Assembly: GCA_038380435.1 (NCBI GenBank)
Contig: JAWZYU010000034.1
Coordinates: forward strand, 3,330,704-3,394,703
Reading direction: 5' to 3'
Length of the DNA stretch: 64,000 nt
Source of the DNA: Ryuthela nishihirai
Taxonomy: Eukaryota; Arthropoda; Arachnida; Araneae; Heptathelidae
The first letter of the stretch is position 1. Every line of letters begins with the position of its first letter. This document shows, piece by piece, positions 21,751 to 32,529 of the stretch. The notes under the pieces are model-generated. The model was not told the DNA's origin. It was given only the letters and a program-made list of their open reading frames with translations, and did not search any database. The position numbers were made by a program, and so were the translations under genes.

Positions 21751-22549
21751 CAGCACTGTGCAAATTAGTTGGGACAATAGGAAAATGCAGTAACAAAGAC
21801 ACAACTAAAATATTTATTTGTTTAATAGTGTAGTTAATAGTAAATGTGACCCCCCCTCAGCTTTAATTACTTCTTTCACCCTCTCAACCATTGATGCCAC
21901 TAGCTTTCCACACATCTCCTTCACTTCAGGGTCGTGCTACCATACTTTCATGACACTTTCTATCATTTTGGTTTTCGTCGTGCAATCCATCATCATCTTA
22001 GATTAGGCGCGCTTTAATAATGGCCTACAAATTTTCAATGGGGTTTAGATCGGGTGAATTTCCTGGCCACTCCAATACCTTCAAATGTTGCTGGGTAAAG
22101 AAGCTCTTAGCAAGCTTAGAATGTGGCATGTAGCCAGATCCTGTTGAAATACCTTATCGCCGTTAGGAAACAGCTTCTGCAGTGTTGGGACCATTTTCGC
22201 CTCCAGAACGCCTATGTATGTACTTTTTGCTGTCCATCAGTAGTAGCATAAATGAGAGTTCTGACACAGTAAAAGGGGCTTGAGAATTCTATGAAAATCC
22301 ATGGGAAACGTTATGCGGGATGAGGTAAAAGTATGTTTCTTGTGGTATTCTCGAGCCCCTTTTACTGTGCCAGAACTGTCATTTATGCTACTACTTCCAT
22401 CATTCCTTCAAAGGGGTGAAGCGTCTGTTAGATTAGTTTAGACTTGCAGCAGAAGGTCACGAACAAGTTTAGACTTGCAGCAGTTAAGACTCTGCAGCGC
22501 AAGGGACTTAGCGTTCCTTCGCTTGTCCCAACTAATTCGCACAGTACTG
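21751..22549 (-). mobile_element. Tc1-like transposon, degenerate, with nested MITE
   Basis: Terminal inverted repeats pair CAGCACTGTGCAAATTAGTT (left) with its counterpart ending at 22549, each next to TA. On the minus strand, sequence around 22110-22010 translates to [16 protein letters not shown], the end of a Tc1 transposase catalytic domain, with stops and frameshifts on either side. Only the C-terminal half of the transposase remains. A 157-bp palindromic insertion lies at 22239-22395. Confidence 0.85.
22239..22395. mobile_element. 157-bp palindromic MITE inside Tc1
   Basis: Arms of about 46 bp begin AGTAGTAGCATAAATGA and end with the complement. A 6-bp duplication TCCATC lies on each side (22233-22238 and 22396-22401). 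There is no coding capacity. Confidence 0.8.
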
Positions 22550-23162
22550 TATATAGCGCATTTATTTTTAAACATGGAATTAACATTTTACTACGACATT
22601 ATTCAGATCGCAAGAGACACTTAAGACTGTTATTACGAAACTATCAGTTCACTTTTCATCAGTACAACTCAGTACACCACTAGAGAGTAGGGTGGGCCGA
22701 AAAAATTCACAATTTATTTTTCAAGTAGTAATACCGCGGAAAAGTTTCGAATTTGGGAGACTAAAAAGGGGTTAAAAAAGAAATAAAATCGGTTTTTATC
22801 TTCCGGTCGCGCATGTGCTCTAAATTTTGCCGAAATTTGGAAAAATTCACATTTTTACGATAATTTTTAACATTTTTAAATTAGCCTCTTCCCGAATGTA
22901 ATAGCTCCAATTCTTATGCATTAGAACCACAGAAAATAATGTTTAAATATTATTTAAATCCATCAACATCTTCCGGTCGCGCATTGCCTTCAAAATTAAT
23001 GAAATTTCGAAAAAAATTTACAAATAAAGGTAGATCACAGTTCAAGGAAAAAAAACTCTAACAACTTACATGTTCTTTATATTTGTTCTTTATTGAATAC
23101 AAGTTTAAATGTTTAAAAACAAATTATTTTAGACCATTAGTAATATTTATAAACAGATTTTT

Positions 23163-24544
23163 TTATTGAAAAACTAAGTTTTTGTATGAAGAGTCGTAAA
23201 GTTTTGTATGAAGAGTCGTAAAGTTTTGTATGAAGAGTCGTAAGTCCAAGAAACTCATGTTGAACAATTGAACATCTCCGTTTTCACTCATTCTTAGTTG
23301 AAGGTACTTTGAAATCTGATTTATGGGCGAAGTTAGGCATGGTTGACCTTGACAGCAGAGTCGTTCTGATAAAACCATCCCTAGACACAGCTCCGCGAAC
23401 TTTTCCTGAGGCTTCTGTCACGAGTTTCACACATCATTCAACTGCCTGTGTGTGAACTGGGAATGTCTTGAATGTTATATCCCAATTAGGGACTGAGTCA
23501 CTTTGAATATGTGATTTAATCTCATCGTCACTGATATCTTTTACTAATGGGGGAGAAGATAAATCACAGTCCATCCAGTTAATTATTTCCGAGTAGTCTT
23601 GAGCCTTGAAATTGAGTTTTGGCGGCATGAATGTTCTGATAGTTGTTCTCTTTTGATCTAACTGTCTCGCCTTTTAGAATTCGTCGAAGTCCGAGCTCTC
23701 TTATGTGTTTTGTATTATCTTGTGTCATGGCTAACATTAAATGTTCTGGATGAGCGAAAAAGCCATTTCGTTCGATCACAGGGTCGACAATATTACGTAA
23801 ATCTTCAGGCAGGTACCTTGAAGATTGTATTGATGGTACACAAGTTTGGTCCCTCTGTAAAGTATTTACTTGTTTTAATACTAAACCACATTGGCATGTT
23901 TGACTTCAAAATAAATACAACTATTTCTTGAAGTTCAGGTGTGGGACTTTCTCCGCTTAAGTACAATCTGAGAGTTCGATTTGCTGTTGTCAACCACTTC
24001 GAGTGTGACAAGGGACCAAGATCTCGTACAGCCAAATCCTCTTTACAGTTTCCCAACTTTATTACCACGGAAATATCGAGTAGATATTGCTGATCCTTAC
24101 TTAGTATACTTCTGTCTATTATTGGAATCTGACAGCCTTGAAGCCTTGAAGCTCTTGAAGCCAATCACTAGACGTTTTTCGCAGCCACTTAGCTTTTCAC
24201 CGATTGGCCCTCTCAAAGATTTCGGACCCGTTGATTTATCGTCTAGGTATTAAAACAGATGCCGGAATGGCAGTTCATTGAAATGGAGAAGGCAAACTGC
24301 CCATTGTAACGGTTTCCCCAAATGTATTTCGATTCTGCGAATCAGACCGTTTTTCCAACCTGTATTAACAGCAGTGCCATCACATCCTATGACAACTAAT
24401 TTTTCAAGAGAAATACCACGACCAGACAGATAAAAAATAATAGTAGTGACCAGTAGGAAGCTTGTTTGATGAAAAATCTTTAGGTGTACCAAATATAGGG
24501 CAATCAAATACCTGTCTTGTGATGATTTTCTTAGGTACAGCCAT
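23163..24544 (-). pseudogene. Transposase-like protein of the long-TIR element, frameshifted
   Basis: Read from 24544 downward, an ATG starts MAVPKKIITRQVFD. After a frameshift near 24420 the frame continues with VVIGCDGTAVNTGWKNG and LLHFNELPFRHLF (24507-24250), then LSKDQQYLLDI and LGPLSHSKWLTTANRTLR (24164-23805), then HPEHLMLAMTQDNTKHIREL (23779-23579), PPKLNFKAQDYSEIINW and FPVHTQAVE (23628-23434), and a short C-terminal piece (23378-23163) in which a 21-bp segment is triplicated. The total would be about 450 residues. It looks like an uncharacterised transposon protein of a kind often predicted in arthropod genomes. Its place inside matched inverted repeats supports a transposase role, which is inference. 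Several frameshifts make it non-functional. Confidence 0.7.
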
Positions 24545-24847
24545 AGTATATCACCGTTAAGTCACAAAGTTACAAAAAATGTCATAACACAAAACCAACA
24601 TTGAAATAAATGCCAAAATAATAACTGGAAGAGTGAACGAAACACACATCAAACACGAGGAATAAGTGCAGACTGACAGAACGCGCGCGGCGCGGTGGCG
24701 AGAATGGTAGGTGGGGGGGATCGTCGTGGTCATTGACCCGAGCGAGTTACGACGAGCGCGAGAATTTGTTAGATTTGACAGCTGTTGCGCGAGCGGAAGA
24801 CCTTAACCGATTTGAACCATTCTTTTTTCTAAATCATTATCGGTTCG

Positions 24848-25177
24848 GATTGGATTGGATTGTTTTACCTCTGAGCTGCACTTTTTTGCACACCATGGGC
24901 TAAATGGACAGGCCGCAAGGACCCCGAAGGCTCAGAAAAGGTTGGGGGAGGAGACACACTGGAACAGCTGTTGGGAGACAGATGGTAGCCTCCCGTCAAG
25001 GCCATCCAGCGTGTTCTTTAACATGCACAGGGTATGTCTCTCCCGCACACGGTGACACGGCTTAACGTCCCATCCGACGGACGGCGGCCTTTTCAAGCCC
25101 ATCGGTGTCCCCTACTGACCGTGGGCAGGGCGGGGAAATTTTGCGGAGATAAATCTCAAAGCTGACCCAGCTGGGAG
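24848..25177 (-). mobile_element. SINE-A inserted in the long-TIR transposon
   Basis: Reverse-orientation copy starting TTGGATTGGATTGTTTTACC and ending at CCCAGCTGGG, without the tRNA head. A 9-bp duplication ATCGGTTCG flanks it (24839-24847 and 25178-25186), so the head was absent at insertion. Confidence 0.88.
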
Positions 25178-25422
25178 ATCGGTTCGAGTAAGAGTCGACT
25201 AGAGCTTTTACATTTAAATACTGACAAGTTAAGTAAGATAAAAAATTATCGTAAAAATGTAAATTGTTCCAAATTTCGGCAAACTTAGAGCACATGCGCG
25301 ACCGGAAGATATAAACCGATTTTATTTCTTTTTTAACCCCTTTTTAGTCTCCCAAATTCGCAACTTTTCCGCGGTATTACGACTTGAAAAAGAAATTTTG
25401 AATTTTTTCGGCCCACCCTACT

Positions 25423-26671
25423 GTGGAATCGCTTTCAAGAGACTGGCACAATACGAAGAAGACGAGGGCAGGGTCGCCCATCTGCCACAACAGCAAGAGA
25501 TGACCGCTACTTGACCTTATTGGCAAGAAGGAACAGGCGCAGCAATGCAACAGAGCTGCGGGGACAATTTCTTGCTGCCACTGACGACGGATATGCACCC
25601 AGACCATACAAAATCGGCTCCATCGTGTAGGACTGCATGCCCGGCGACCAATGGTATGCATTCCGTTATCTGCTGAACACCGTAGAACCCGTAGAAGGTG
25701 GTCTGATGAGCATCGTCATTGGACCCGTGATGAGTGATCAACTATCCTCTTCTCTGATGAGTCGCGGTTCAGTCTGCAGTCTAACAATCATCAATCAGAA
25801 ATCTTGGTTTTAAATAATTTTAACTTATATTTTCAAAAATCAAATTTCATCTCAAAAATTTTAAAAATTTAAAACCATAATATTATTTTTATAAATCGTG
25901 TCCTGATCTGTCGTGAACGTGGAACACGGGAGAATCCACGTTCCATGCGAGAAAGGGACTCCTTCGGTGGTCGTGGAATCATGGTGTGGGCTGGCATCAG
26001 CATTGGTGGTCATACCGACCTCCACGTCATCAGAAATGTATCGCTGACTGCTGTCAGATATCGATATGAGGTCCTGCACCCTATAGTGGTACTCTACGCT
26101 GGAGCAGTTGGAAACAACTTTCTTTTCATGAGCGATAATGCAAGGCCCCACCGTGCGCATCTCCTCAACAACATGCTTCAGGTGGAAGGAATCGAACGCA
26201 TGGACTGGCCTTCACGTTCTCCAGACCTGAATCCCATTGAACATGCTTGGGATGCACTGGGAAGACGTCTGGCAAACCGTCCAATGCCTCCCACAACACT
26301 TCTTGAGCTGGAAGGTGCCCTGGAGCAAGAGTGGCAGAGGATCCCACAAGAACTGATGGACATTCTGATCCTGTCCATACCATATCGCTGTCAGTGTGTT
26401 TTGGCAGTCTTGGGTGACCATACACCCTACTGAACAGCCAATGTGTGCCACTCTCGTCTAGTTTGACATGCTTCTGTTCACCCCCACCAATATGTCACTT
26501 GCTACTCAATCACGACAATTGAGTTTGCATCTCATTTGCATAATCGAACAACTTTCTTTGACTTGTCGTTTGCTTTTCTGACGTTCTTGTTTAATAAAAA
26601 CAATTCAAATGCTTCTTTTTTTATCGCCTCATATTCATTTTGAAATATTCCCTAATTTTTTGTGACCAGTG
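25423..26671 (+). pseudogene. Tc1-like DD34E transposase, broken
   Basis: From 25423 the sequence reads WNRFQETGTIRRRRGQGRP, the second helix-turn-helix and linker of a Tc1 transposase. It continues in shifted frames to the first catalytic Asp in FSDESRF (25756). After an AT-rich insertion the frame 25945-26433 gives VMVWAGIS-like MVWAGISIGG, SDNARPH with the second Asp, and [12 protein letters not shown] with the Glu. There are 34 residues between Asp and Glu, so it is DD34E. The 3' terminal repeat ends TTTTTTGTGACCAGTG at 26671, next to TA. The N-terminal DNA-binding part is lost: the left edge coincides with the end of the long-TIR transposon. It needs at least one frameshift repair plus removal of the insertion to be read, so it is inactive. 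Confidence 0.92.
25797..25905. mobile_element. Small AT-rich insertion in the Tc1 transposase
   Basis: About 100 bp of very AT-rich sequence separates FSLQSNNH from CRERGTRENP, which are adjacent in Tc1 transposases. It contains an inverted repeat TGGTTTTAAAT / ATTTAAAACCA at 25805-25815 and 25867-25877. Exact ends are uncertain. Confidence 0.55.
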
Positions 26672-26791
26672 TATTTGATCAATATCCTCTAAAGTGAACA
26701 AACGCCTTATATGTTTTTAATAAGGAAAACCATCAGATTCTTGCCTCATTCAATAAGCTTCTTTGATTTATTCAACTGCCCTTCAACTATT

Positions 26792-27184
26792 GGGGCGGGG
26801 TGGCTCAGTCGGTAGCGCGCCAGGTTCGTAATCTGTAGTTCCCAGGTTCGAGTCCCAGCTGTGTCAGCGTTGAGATTTATCTCCGCAAAAAATTCCCCGC
26901 CCTGCCCACGGTCAGTAGGGGACACCGATGGGCTTGGAAAGGCCGCCGTCCGTCGGATGGGACGTTAAGCCGTGGCCCCGTGTGCGGGAGAGGCATACCC
27001 TGTGCACGTTAAAGAACACGCTGGATGGCCTTGACGGAAGGCTACTATCTGTCTCCCAACAGCTGTTCCAGTGGGTTCCCTCCCCTAACCTTCTCTGAGC
27101 CTTCGGGGTCCATGTGATCTGGCCATTTAGCCCATGGTGTGCAAAAAAGTGCCGCTCAGAGGTAAAACAACCCAACCCAAAGCT
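26792..27184 (+). mobile_element. SINE-A copy with target-site duplication
   Basis: Complete plus-strand copy from GGGGCGGGGTGGCTCAGTC to AACCCAACCCAAAG, flanked by CTTCAACTATT at 26781-26791 and 27185-27195. Confidence 0.95.
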
Positions 27185-27195
27185 CTTCAACTATT

Positions 27196-28331
27196 TAACT
27201 TGACATAGTAGTCTGATTACTTCTTCTGATCTAACGTCTGATTATCTAAAGTGGAGGGAATTAATTAGGCAGGAAATTAATATAGAAGCTAACACTATAT
27301 ATATATACTATATATATAACACTATATATAAGCTAACACCTTATGACGTCATCGTACGCAGTCCTATGTCTATAAAAATTCTTAGAATTTTTTTCTAATT
27401 TTATTACTGGTGTATTACTATGAATAATGATATTTATTTATAAATAAACCTTATTTTAAAGGAAAATTACTCATATTTATTAGAAATTATCATAATGCCA
27501 ATACATATGAATAATTTCCCTTCTAAACATAGTGTATTTATAAATAAACATTAAAATAATTATTAGCACGATTACAGGACTACTAATGTAGACGTCATAA
27601 CTTGGACCTATAACAGAAAGTCAGTGGAAAAATTATGACGTCAGCGCAGGTTGTCCGATAATCGAGACCATTCTTATTCGTTTATTTCTATTATTATGAG
27701 TGGTGTACTTCTATACTACTTTTACACTAATCTATTGCCAAAATATATCTAATATAGAACGAAATTTATTCGTATTTATTAGCAATTAATGTTTATTAAT
27801 AATTAATGTTAATAATTAAAGTTAATAAATCCAGACAATTTTGTTTCTAAGTAATATAATATTTAATAATCAGTATTACTCAACAATTGCTATAAAACTA
27901 CATCAGCAATAAAAATATTAGAAAAATATATATAAGCAAAGTCTAGATTATAGTATACAGCTGACGTCATAATTTGGTTCACTGGCCTTCTATTACAGGA
28001 GACTGTTAATCGTAAAAAATAAGAATTATATTTCCTTTTTATTCCTTGATATTGAGTTTTTTAACATTACAAATGCATGTACTTTAACAAAATAAAATTG
28101 TATAATAGCATTCGAAGTCAACGGAATGAACTTTCGATAGTCAGCAGCAGTAAGCTATCTATCCGTGAGACATTTTTGCCCTGAATATATATTTATTTCT
28201 ATTATATGGGACTTCAGGTATATGTCGTAAGTATTCAAGATTGCTCTCGACAAAATCCATATTTGATCAAAATTACAGAAACTTTTCTTTAAAAAATGCG
28301 GTAGTTTACTACGCAATCAGTGCAGATGTCG
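27196..28331. other. AT-rich spacer with TA microsatellite and TGACGTCA motifs
   Basis: Contains an (AT)n palindrome at about 27294-27330, and three exact TGACGTCA palindromes (27354-27361, 27636-27643, 27962-27969) plus AGACGTCA at 27590. No coding frame was recognised. Confidence 0.5.
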
Positions 28332-28402
28332 GATTGGATTGTTTTAACTCTGATGCATTTTTTTAGTACATAGTGAACTAAATGGCCAGGTGACAATATT
28401 TA
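28332..28402 (-). mobile_element. SINE-A 3' fragment, degenerate
   Basis: TTGGATTGTTTTAACTCTGA through ACTAAATGGCCAGGTGAC resembles a SINE-A tail in reverse orientation. Nothing of the body remains. Confidence 0.7.
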
Positions 28403-28662
28403 CATTCCTATCCAGGTCCGGATATAGGGCTCAGTCTGCTCAGTCCATTTTAACATTCCCTAAGTGGAATATTTCACCAATTGGGAAACCTTACTCAAAT
28501 CTTATTCTCAGAGTCCTCCTCCCCTAAATTTTCGAACCCTCCCCGAAACTGAATTATCGGATCCCCAACTACATCCTGGATACGTCCCTGGTGTTAAGGA
28601 CGAGAGGAACAACACTGTCTGTGTCAAATATTTTAGCTTCAATGACTCTGAATATTTAAAGA

Positions 28663-29062
28663 ATCATCATCATCATCCTCAAGCAGCCATGGGCTACGGA
28701 GGTCCAACCAGACCACGCAGTTTAATTCTCCAAGCATATCTGTCCTGAGCTACATCTACTGCATCCGGCCACTGCACACCAATTCTAACAAGGTCCTGTT
28801 TGACATTGTCTGCCCACCGCATCCTAGGTCTCCCTCTCCTTCTGAGGCCTCTAGGCACACTGTTCATAACCCTATTCGCCAATCTATAATTATCCATACG
28901 GGCAACATGGCCAAACCAGCGGAATCTCTCTCTGCACAATATGCTGCTTAAAGGAGGTTGCAGACTCCTTTGCCTAAACTCATCATTAGTTACAAAGTTA
29001 AACCACCTAATACCCAAGATACTGCGTAAGCATCTAGAATCAAAAGCATCTAGTTTCCTGTT
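28663..29062 (-). pseudogene. RTE-like LINE 3' fragment
   Basis: Minus-strand frame 29017-28694 reads IRWFNFVTNDEFRQRSLQPP, WFGHVARMDNYRLANRV and ends LVGPP. The 3' end is the (ATC)n run at 28663-28675. The 5' edge near 29062 falls in the RKLDAFD region. It is a severe 5' truncation, as usual for LINE insertions, with an intact frame in what is left. Confidence 0.92.
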
Positions 29063-29211
29063 TTAAATCGATATTTTGATAAATTTTATTGACATCTATG
29101 ATTTATCTCACGGTGGTAGTTGTTTGTAAAATTCATATTTTTAAAGGTATGGTGCTTTAAATGTGGTTTTCCATTAACATAACATGAAAGAGTTTCAGTA
29201 TGTCTAATATA

Positions 29212-29382
29212 TGTTACGTATCCTCCACCAGCCATATCCTGTAAGAGCTCACTTTCGATTGACAGGAGAGAGAGAGTTATTTCAAATCCACTTAACCATT
29301 ACTATTTAGAACTAGTTTTAAATCTTTCTACGAACTGAAAGGGAGACACTTTTGTTGATACTTAAATAAACAAACTGTAACA
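29212..29382 (+). mobile_element. Possible LTR of an LTR retrotransposon
   Basis: A 171-bp segment starts TGTTACGTATCC and ends CTGTAACA, giving a 6-bp terminal inverted repeat with TG..CA edges. It has an AATAAA at 29364-29369 just before the end. It is followed within 10 bp by TTGGCGCCCC, which resembles a tRNA primer-binding site. No second LTR or gag-pol frame was found downstream, so this would be a 5' LTR plus leader of a lost element. LTR identity is inference from the edges. Confidence 0.45.
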
Positions 29383-30246
29383 GTTGGAGGTTGGCGCCCC
29401 TTGGCAAATGTCTAATATGCTTTATGGGAAATCCCGCAGGGCGTGTGGTTCATGTACCTCCATGGCGTCGTTGGTGGCGGAAGTTTCGTCGTTGGTGACT
29501 TTATCTCAATTTCTTAGGTACTTGATCAATTGGTCCCAAATTGCATGTGCTGTTCTCCCTTGTGTGCCTGTGTTGGGTCAGCAGATCGGGTCCCAGCTTC
29601 GCTGGGTCTTAATTGAACCCACCGTAAATGTTCTAAATCTTTGGGAATTCTGATGTCTCCAAAGATGAACGTTTTAAATTGAGTCGTACATTGTCGATGG
29701 AGGTTAGGAAGGAAGTGGTTCGTTATCGATGAGAAAAACTATCAATGGACAGACCTTTCGCTCCAAACATTTGGCGAGATACAGCTAGTATTCCAGTAAT
29801 AGATTAACAAGGCTTAGTGACTGGCAGACCCGGACTGGGAAAGATAAAGGGGAGTGGGGGGATGACTTGAGCGAGCCAGAAAACAGTTCACGAGATAGTA
29901 ATTGCACGAGTGTAACATTTCCCTATCCACTTTAATGGTCTTTAAAATTTCTTTAAAACACGTGAAGTATATACGCTTATTTTTCTTTTGCTTTATAAAT
30001 AGTTTAGCTCATCCCCAAGATCAACGCCTTGCGTTTGAGCAATTTAGTCTCGGAGTTGCTTTTCTAAGTGCGAAACGGAAATGTCTTGCTCAGGAATTTC
30101 GATCTTTCACCTAGTTATTTTTAATTGAATTATTCTGATATGATGTTGCAATATAACTCCTTTCCTGACTTAAACCCGCCAAAACTAATTAATTCCTTAG
30201 ATATTCTTTACCTTTTGATTTCTTGATCTTCTCTTCCTAGTGCTAA
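29383..30246. other. Unassigned sequence downstream of the possible LTR
   Basis: The plus-strand frame 29384-29653 (89 codons) follows the possible LTR but shows no gag-like zinc knuckle or other domain. The remainder is AT-rich and featureless. Confidence 0.35.
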
Positions 30247-30247
30247 G

Positions 30248-30532
30248 CCGCCCTGCCCACGGTCAGTAGGGGATACCGATGGGCTTGGAAAGACCGCCGT
30301 CCGTCGGATGGGACGTTAAGCCATGGCTCCGTGTGCGGGAGAGCCATACCCTGTGCACGTTAAAGAACACGATGGATGGCCTTGACGGGAGGCTACCATC
30401 TGTCTCCCAACAGCTGTTCCAGTGGGTCCCCTCCCCCAACCTTCTCTGAGCCTTCGGGGTCCATGTGACCTGGCCATTTAGCCCATGGTGTGCAAAAAAG
30501 TGCCGCTCAGAGGTAAAACAACCCAACCCAAA
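30248..30532 (+). mobile_element. SINE-A copy, 5'-truncated
   Basis: Starts in the body at CCGCCCTGCCCACGGTCAG and runs to AACCCAACCCAAA. The tRNA head is absent. Confidence 0.92.
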
Positions 30533-30556
30533 TCCTTTTCATAAGCTTTAATTTTA

Positions 30557-30990
30557 CATTGATTCTCTACTCTGAATTGAAAGTTGTGACGCAATGGTTT
30601 TGATATTTTCTGTTTTCAGGGAGCAAAACTACGGGGATAAAGTTTTGATAGTCTCTTAGACTCCCAGCGTTATGAGCACATTTGGTGCGAAACTCGTTGC
30701 GATTGGTCAACGGTTTGAGAATATATGTTGAAAGTTGAGCGTTTGTGAACACATAAACTGAGAAACCAAGAAATAAATCTGTGAAAAACAAAAAGAAAAT
30801 AATAATGGTGTATAAAATTTTTACTATAAACTACCACTAATTTTATAAAACAAAATTTGAGAACAAAAATATTTCGTTCAATCGCAAATCCTGTCTCTAA
30901 AAACTTAGAAGTGTTATATTACGGATATATCTGAGTGATACGTCCAAAGTTTAAGAAAAAACAGATTTTATTACAAACTCTCAGACTAGA
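30557..30990. repeat. Dispersed repeat related to 38300-39340 and 58545-58720
   Basis: In reverse complement, the part near 30665-30760 matches the sequence around the pogo-like MITE at 38300-38700 (CAAACCRTTGAMCAATCG and CTGGGAGT). The part near 30820-30985 matches 58545-58720 directly (ATAAACTACCAC, ACGGATATATCTSAGTGATA). It also relates to the roughly 150-bp units at 11390-11820. Confidence 0.6.
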
Positions 30991-31067
30991 AGCATTTGCA
31001 GAATCTCGACGACAATGAATGCATGAGGATAACCATTTTTGCCAAATGAACAAATGTTTTCCTCATG

Positions 31068-31453
31068 GGTTGGGTTGTTTTACCTCTGAGCGGCACTTTT
31101 TTGCACACCATGGGCTAAATGGATAGGTCACATGGACCCCGAAGGCTCAGAGAAGGTTGGGGGAGGGGACCCACTAGAACAGCTGTTGGGAGACAGATGG
31201 TAGCCTCCCGTCAAAGCCATCCAGCGTGTTCTTTAACGTGCACACGGTATGGCTCTCCCACACACGGGGCCACGGCTTAACGTCCCATCCGACGGACGGC
31301 GGCATTTCCAAGCCCATCGGTGTCCCCTACTGACCGTGGGCAGGGCGGGGAATTTTGCGGAGATAAATCTCAACGCTGACCCAGCTGGGACTCGAACCTG
31401 GGAACAACAGATTACGAGCCTGGCGCGCTACCGACTGAGCCACCCCCGCCCCA
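31068..31453 (-). mobile_element. SINE-A copy with target-site duplication
   Basis: Complete reverse-orientation copy flanked by TTTTCCTCATG at 31057-31067 and 31454-31464. Confidence 0.95.
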
Positions 31454-31632
31454 TTTTCCTCATGCATTCATTTGATGTTTTAATACTAAATGTAGAATTT
31501 TGTTATCACTGTTGATTCTTGTAGTAGTCCCTAATCCCTAATGCCTTTAATTATATTAGTCAGCTTTCATTTATTTAGTAATGCCAAGATTCAATTCATT
31601 AATTTAACTTTTAAAATCCCCGTTAAATTCGG

Positions 31633-32018
31633 GGCGGGGGTGGCTCAGTCGGTAGCGCGCCAGGCTCGTAATCTGTAGTTCCCAGGTTCGAGTCCCAGCT
31701 GGGTCAGCGTTGAGATTTATCTCCGCAAAACTCCCCGCCCTGCCCATGGTCAGTAGGGGACACCGATGGGCTTGGAAAGGCCGCCGTCCGTTGGATGGGA
31801 CGTTAAGCCGTGGCCCCGTGTGCGGGAGAGCCATACCCTGTGCACGTTAAAGAACACGCTGGATGGCCTTCACGGGAGGCTACCATCTGTCTCCCAACAG
31901 CTGTTCCAGTGGGTCCCCTCCCCCAACCTTCTCTGAGCCTTCGGGGTCCATGTGACCTGGCCATTTAGCCCATGGTGTGCAAAAAAGTGCCGCTCAGAGG
32001 TAAAACAACCCAACCCAA
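31633..32018 (+). mobile_element. SINE-A copy, best reference copy
   Basis: Complete plus-strand copy of 386 bp flanked by a perfect 14-bp duplication CCCGTTAAATTCGG at 31619-31632 and 32019-32032. It has an intact A-box TGGCTCAGTCG, B-box GGTTCGAGTCC, anticodon loop CTCGTAA (a CGT anticodon, as in a threonine tRNA), the central GGATGGGACGTTAAGC segment and one tail unit. It serves here as the model for the family. Confidence 0.96.
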
Positions 32019-32032
32019 CCCGTTAAATTCGG

Positions 32033-32529
32033 TTCCAAATTTAAAGGGAATATGTTAAACGATACATAATATTTATGGAGCAGAAAAGGGATCAGTAAAT
32101 TACCATTAGTCCAAATTTCGATTTCGAGCAAAACAAATACTTATACATATACGTTATAAATAGAGCTCTGAGAGGATAGAAAGTACTATCCACGCCTGCA
32201 TCCGCAAGGTCTTATCTGTATTAGCAAAACTTTATCAGCATCTGCCCATATTGTCTATTTCGTAACCTTCGAAATTCTGCAAATGCTTTAAGTCTGATGT
32301 GTTTGTGAGTAAAAGAAATCAAACCATATAATGGTTTATTAATGACTAATGAATAACTGAAAAAAAAGTATACTGTGAAAATGAAAAGACTGGCTCGTAA
32401 AAATATGCATTCCTGAATAGAAACAAAATATACTTCATTCTAATTTTGGAAATTCTTTTAAATTAATTTTGCTTTTTTAAATGCAGTTTTTGGAGATTAT
32501 AGGAAGACCTCCATTTATTACCCAGTAAC
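32033..32529. other. No recognised feature
   Basis: AT-rich spacer after a SINE. Nothing was recognised. Confidence 0.4.

Larger units (their letters stand above)
22686..25422 (-). mobile_element. 2.7-kb DNA transposon with long terminal inverted repeats
   Basis: The left end AGTAGGGTGGGCCGAAAAAA reads in reverse complement at the right end (finishing at 25422). The match continues inward for about 180 bp (22686-22870 and about 25240-25422), including TTCCGGTCGCGCATG. Between the ends are a degenerate minus-strand open frame (23163-24544) and a later SINE-A. I could not find a target-site duplication. The superfamily is not assigned: termini and protein do not match any family I can name with certainty. 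Confidence 0.8.

Noticed and set aside
22670..25430. Long-TIR transposon inserted into the second Tc1 element
   Set aside because: The right edge coincides with the start of Tc1 sequence, but the left flank (22550-22685) does not look like the missing Tc1 N-terminus and no target-site duplication was found, so I do not claim the nesting.
31633..31712. Functional tRNA genes at SINE-A heads
   Set aside because: The A and B boxes belong to tRNA-derived SINE heads. The 3' acceptor strand is missing and the sequence runs on into the SINE body.
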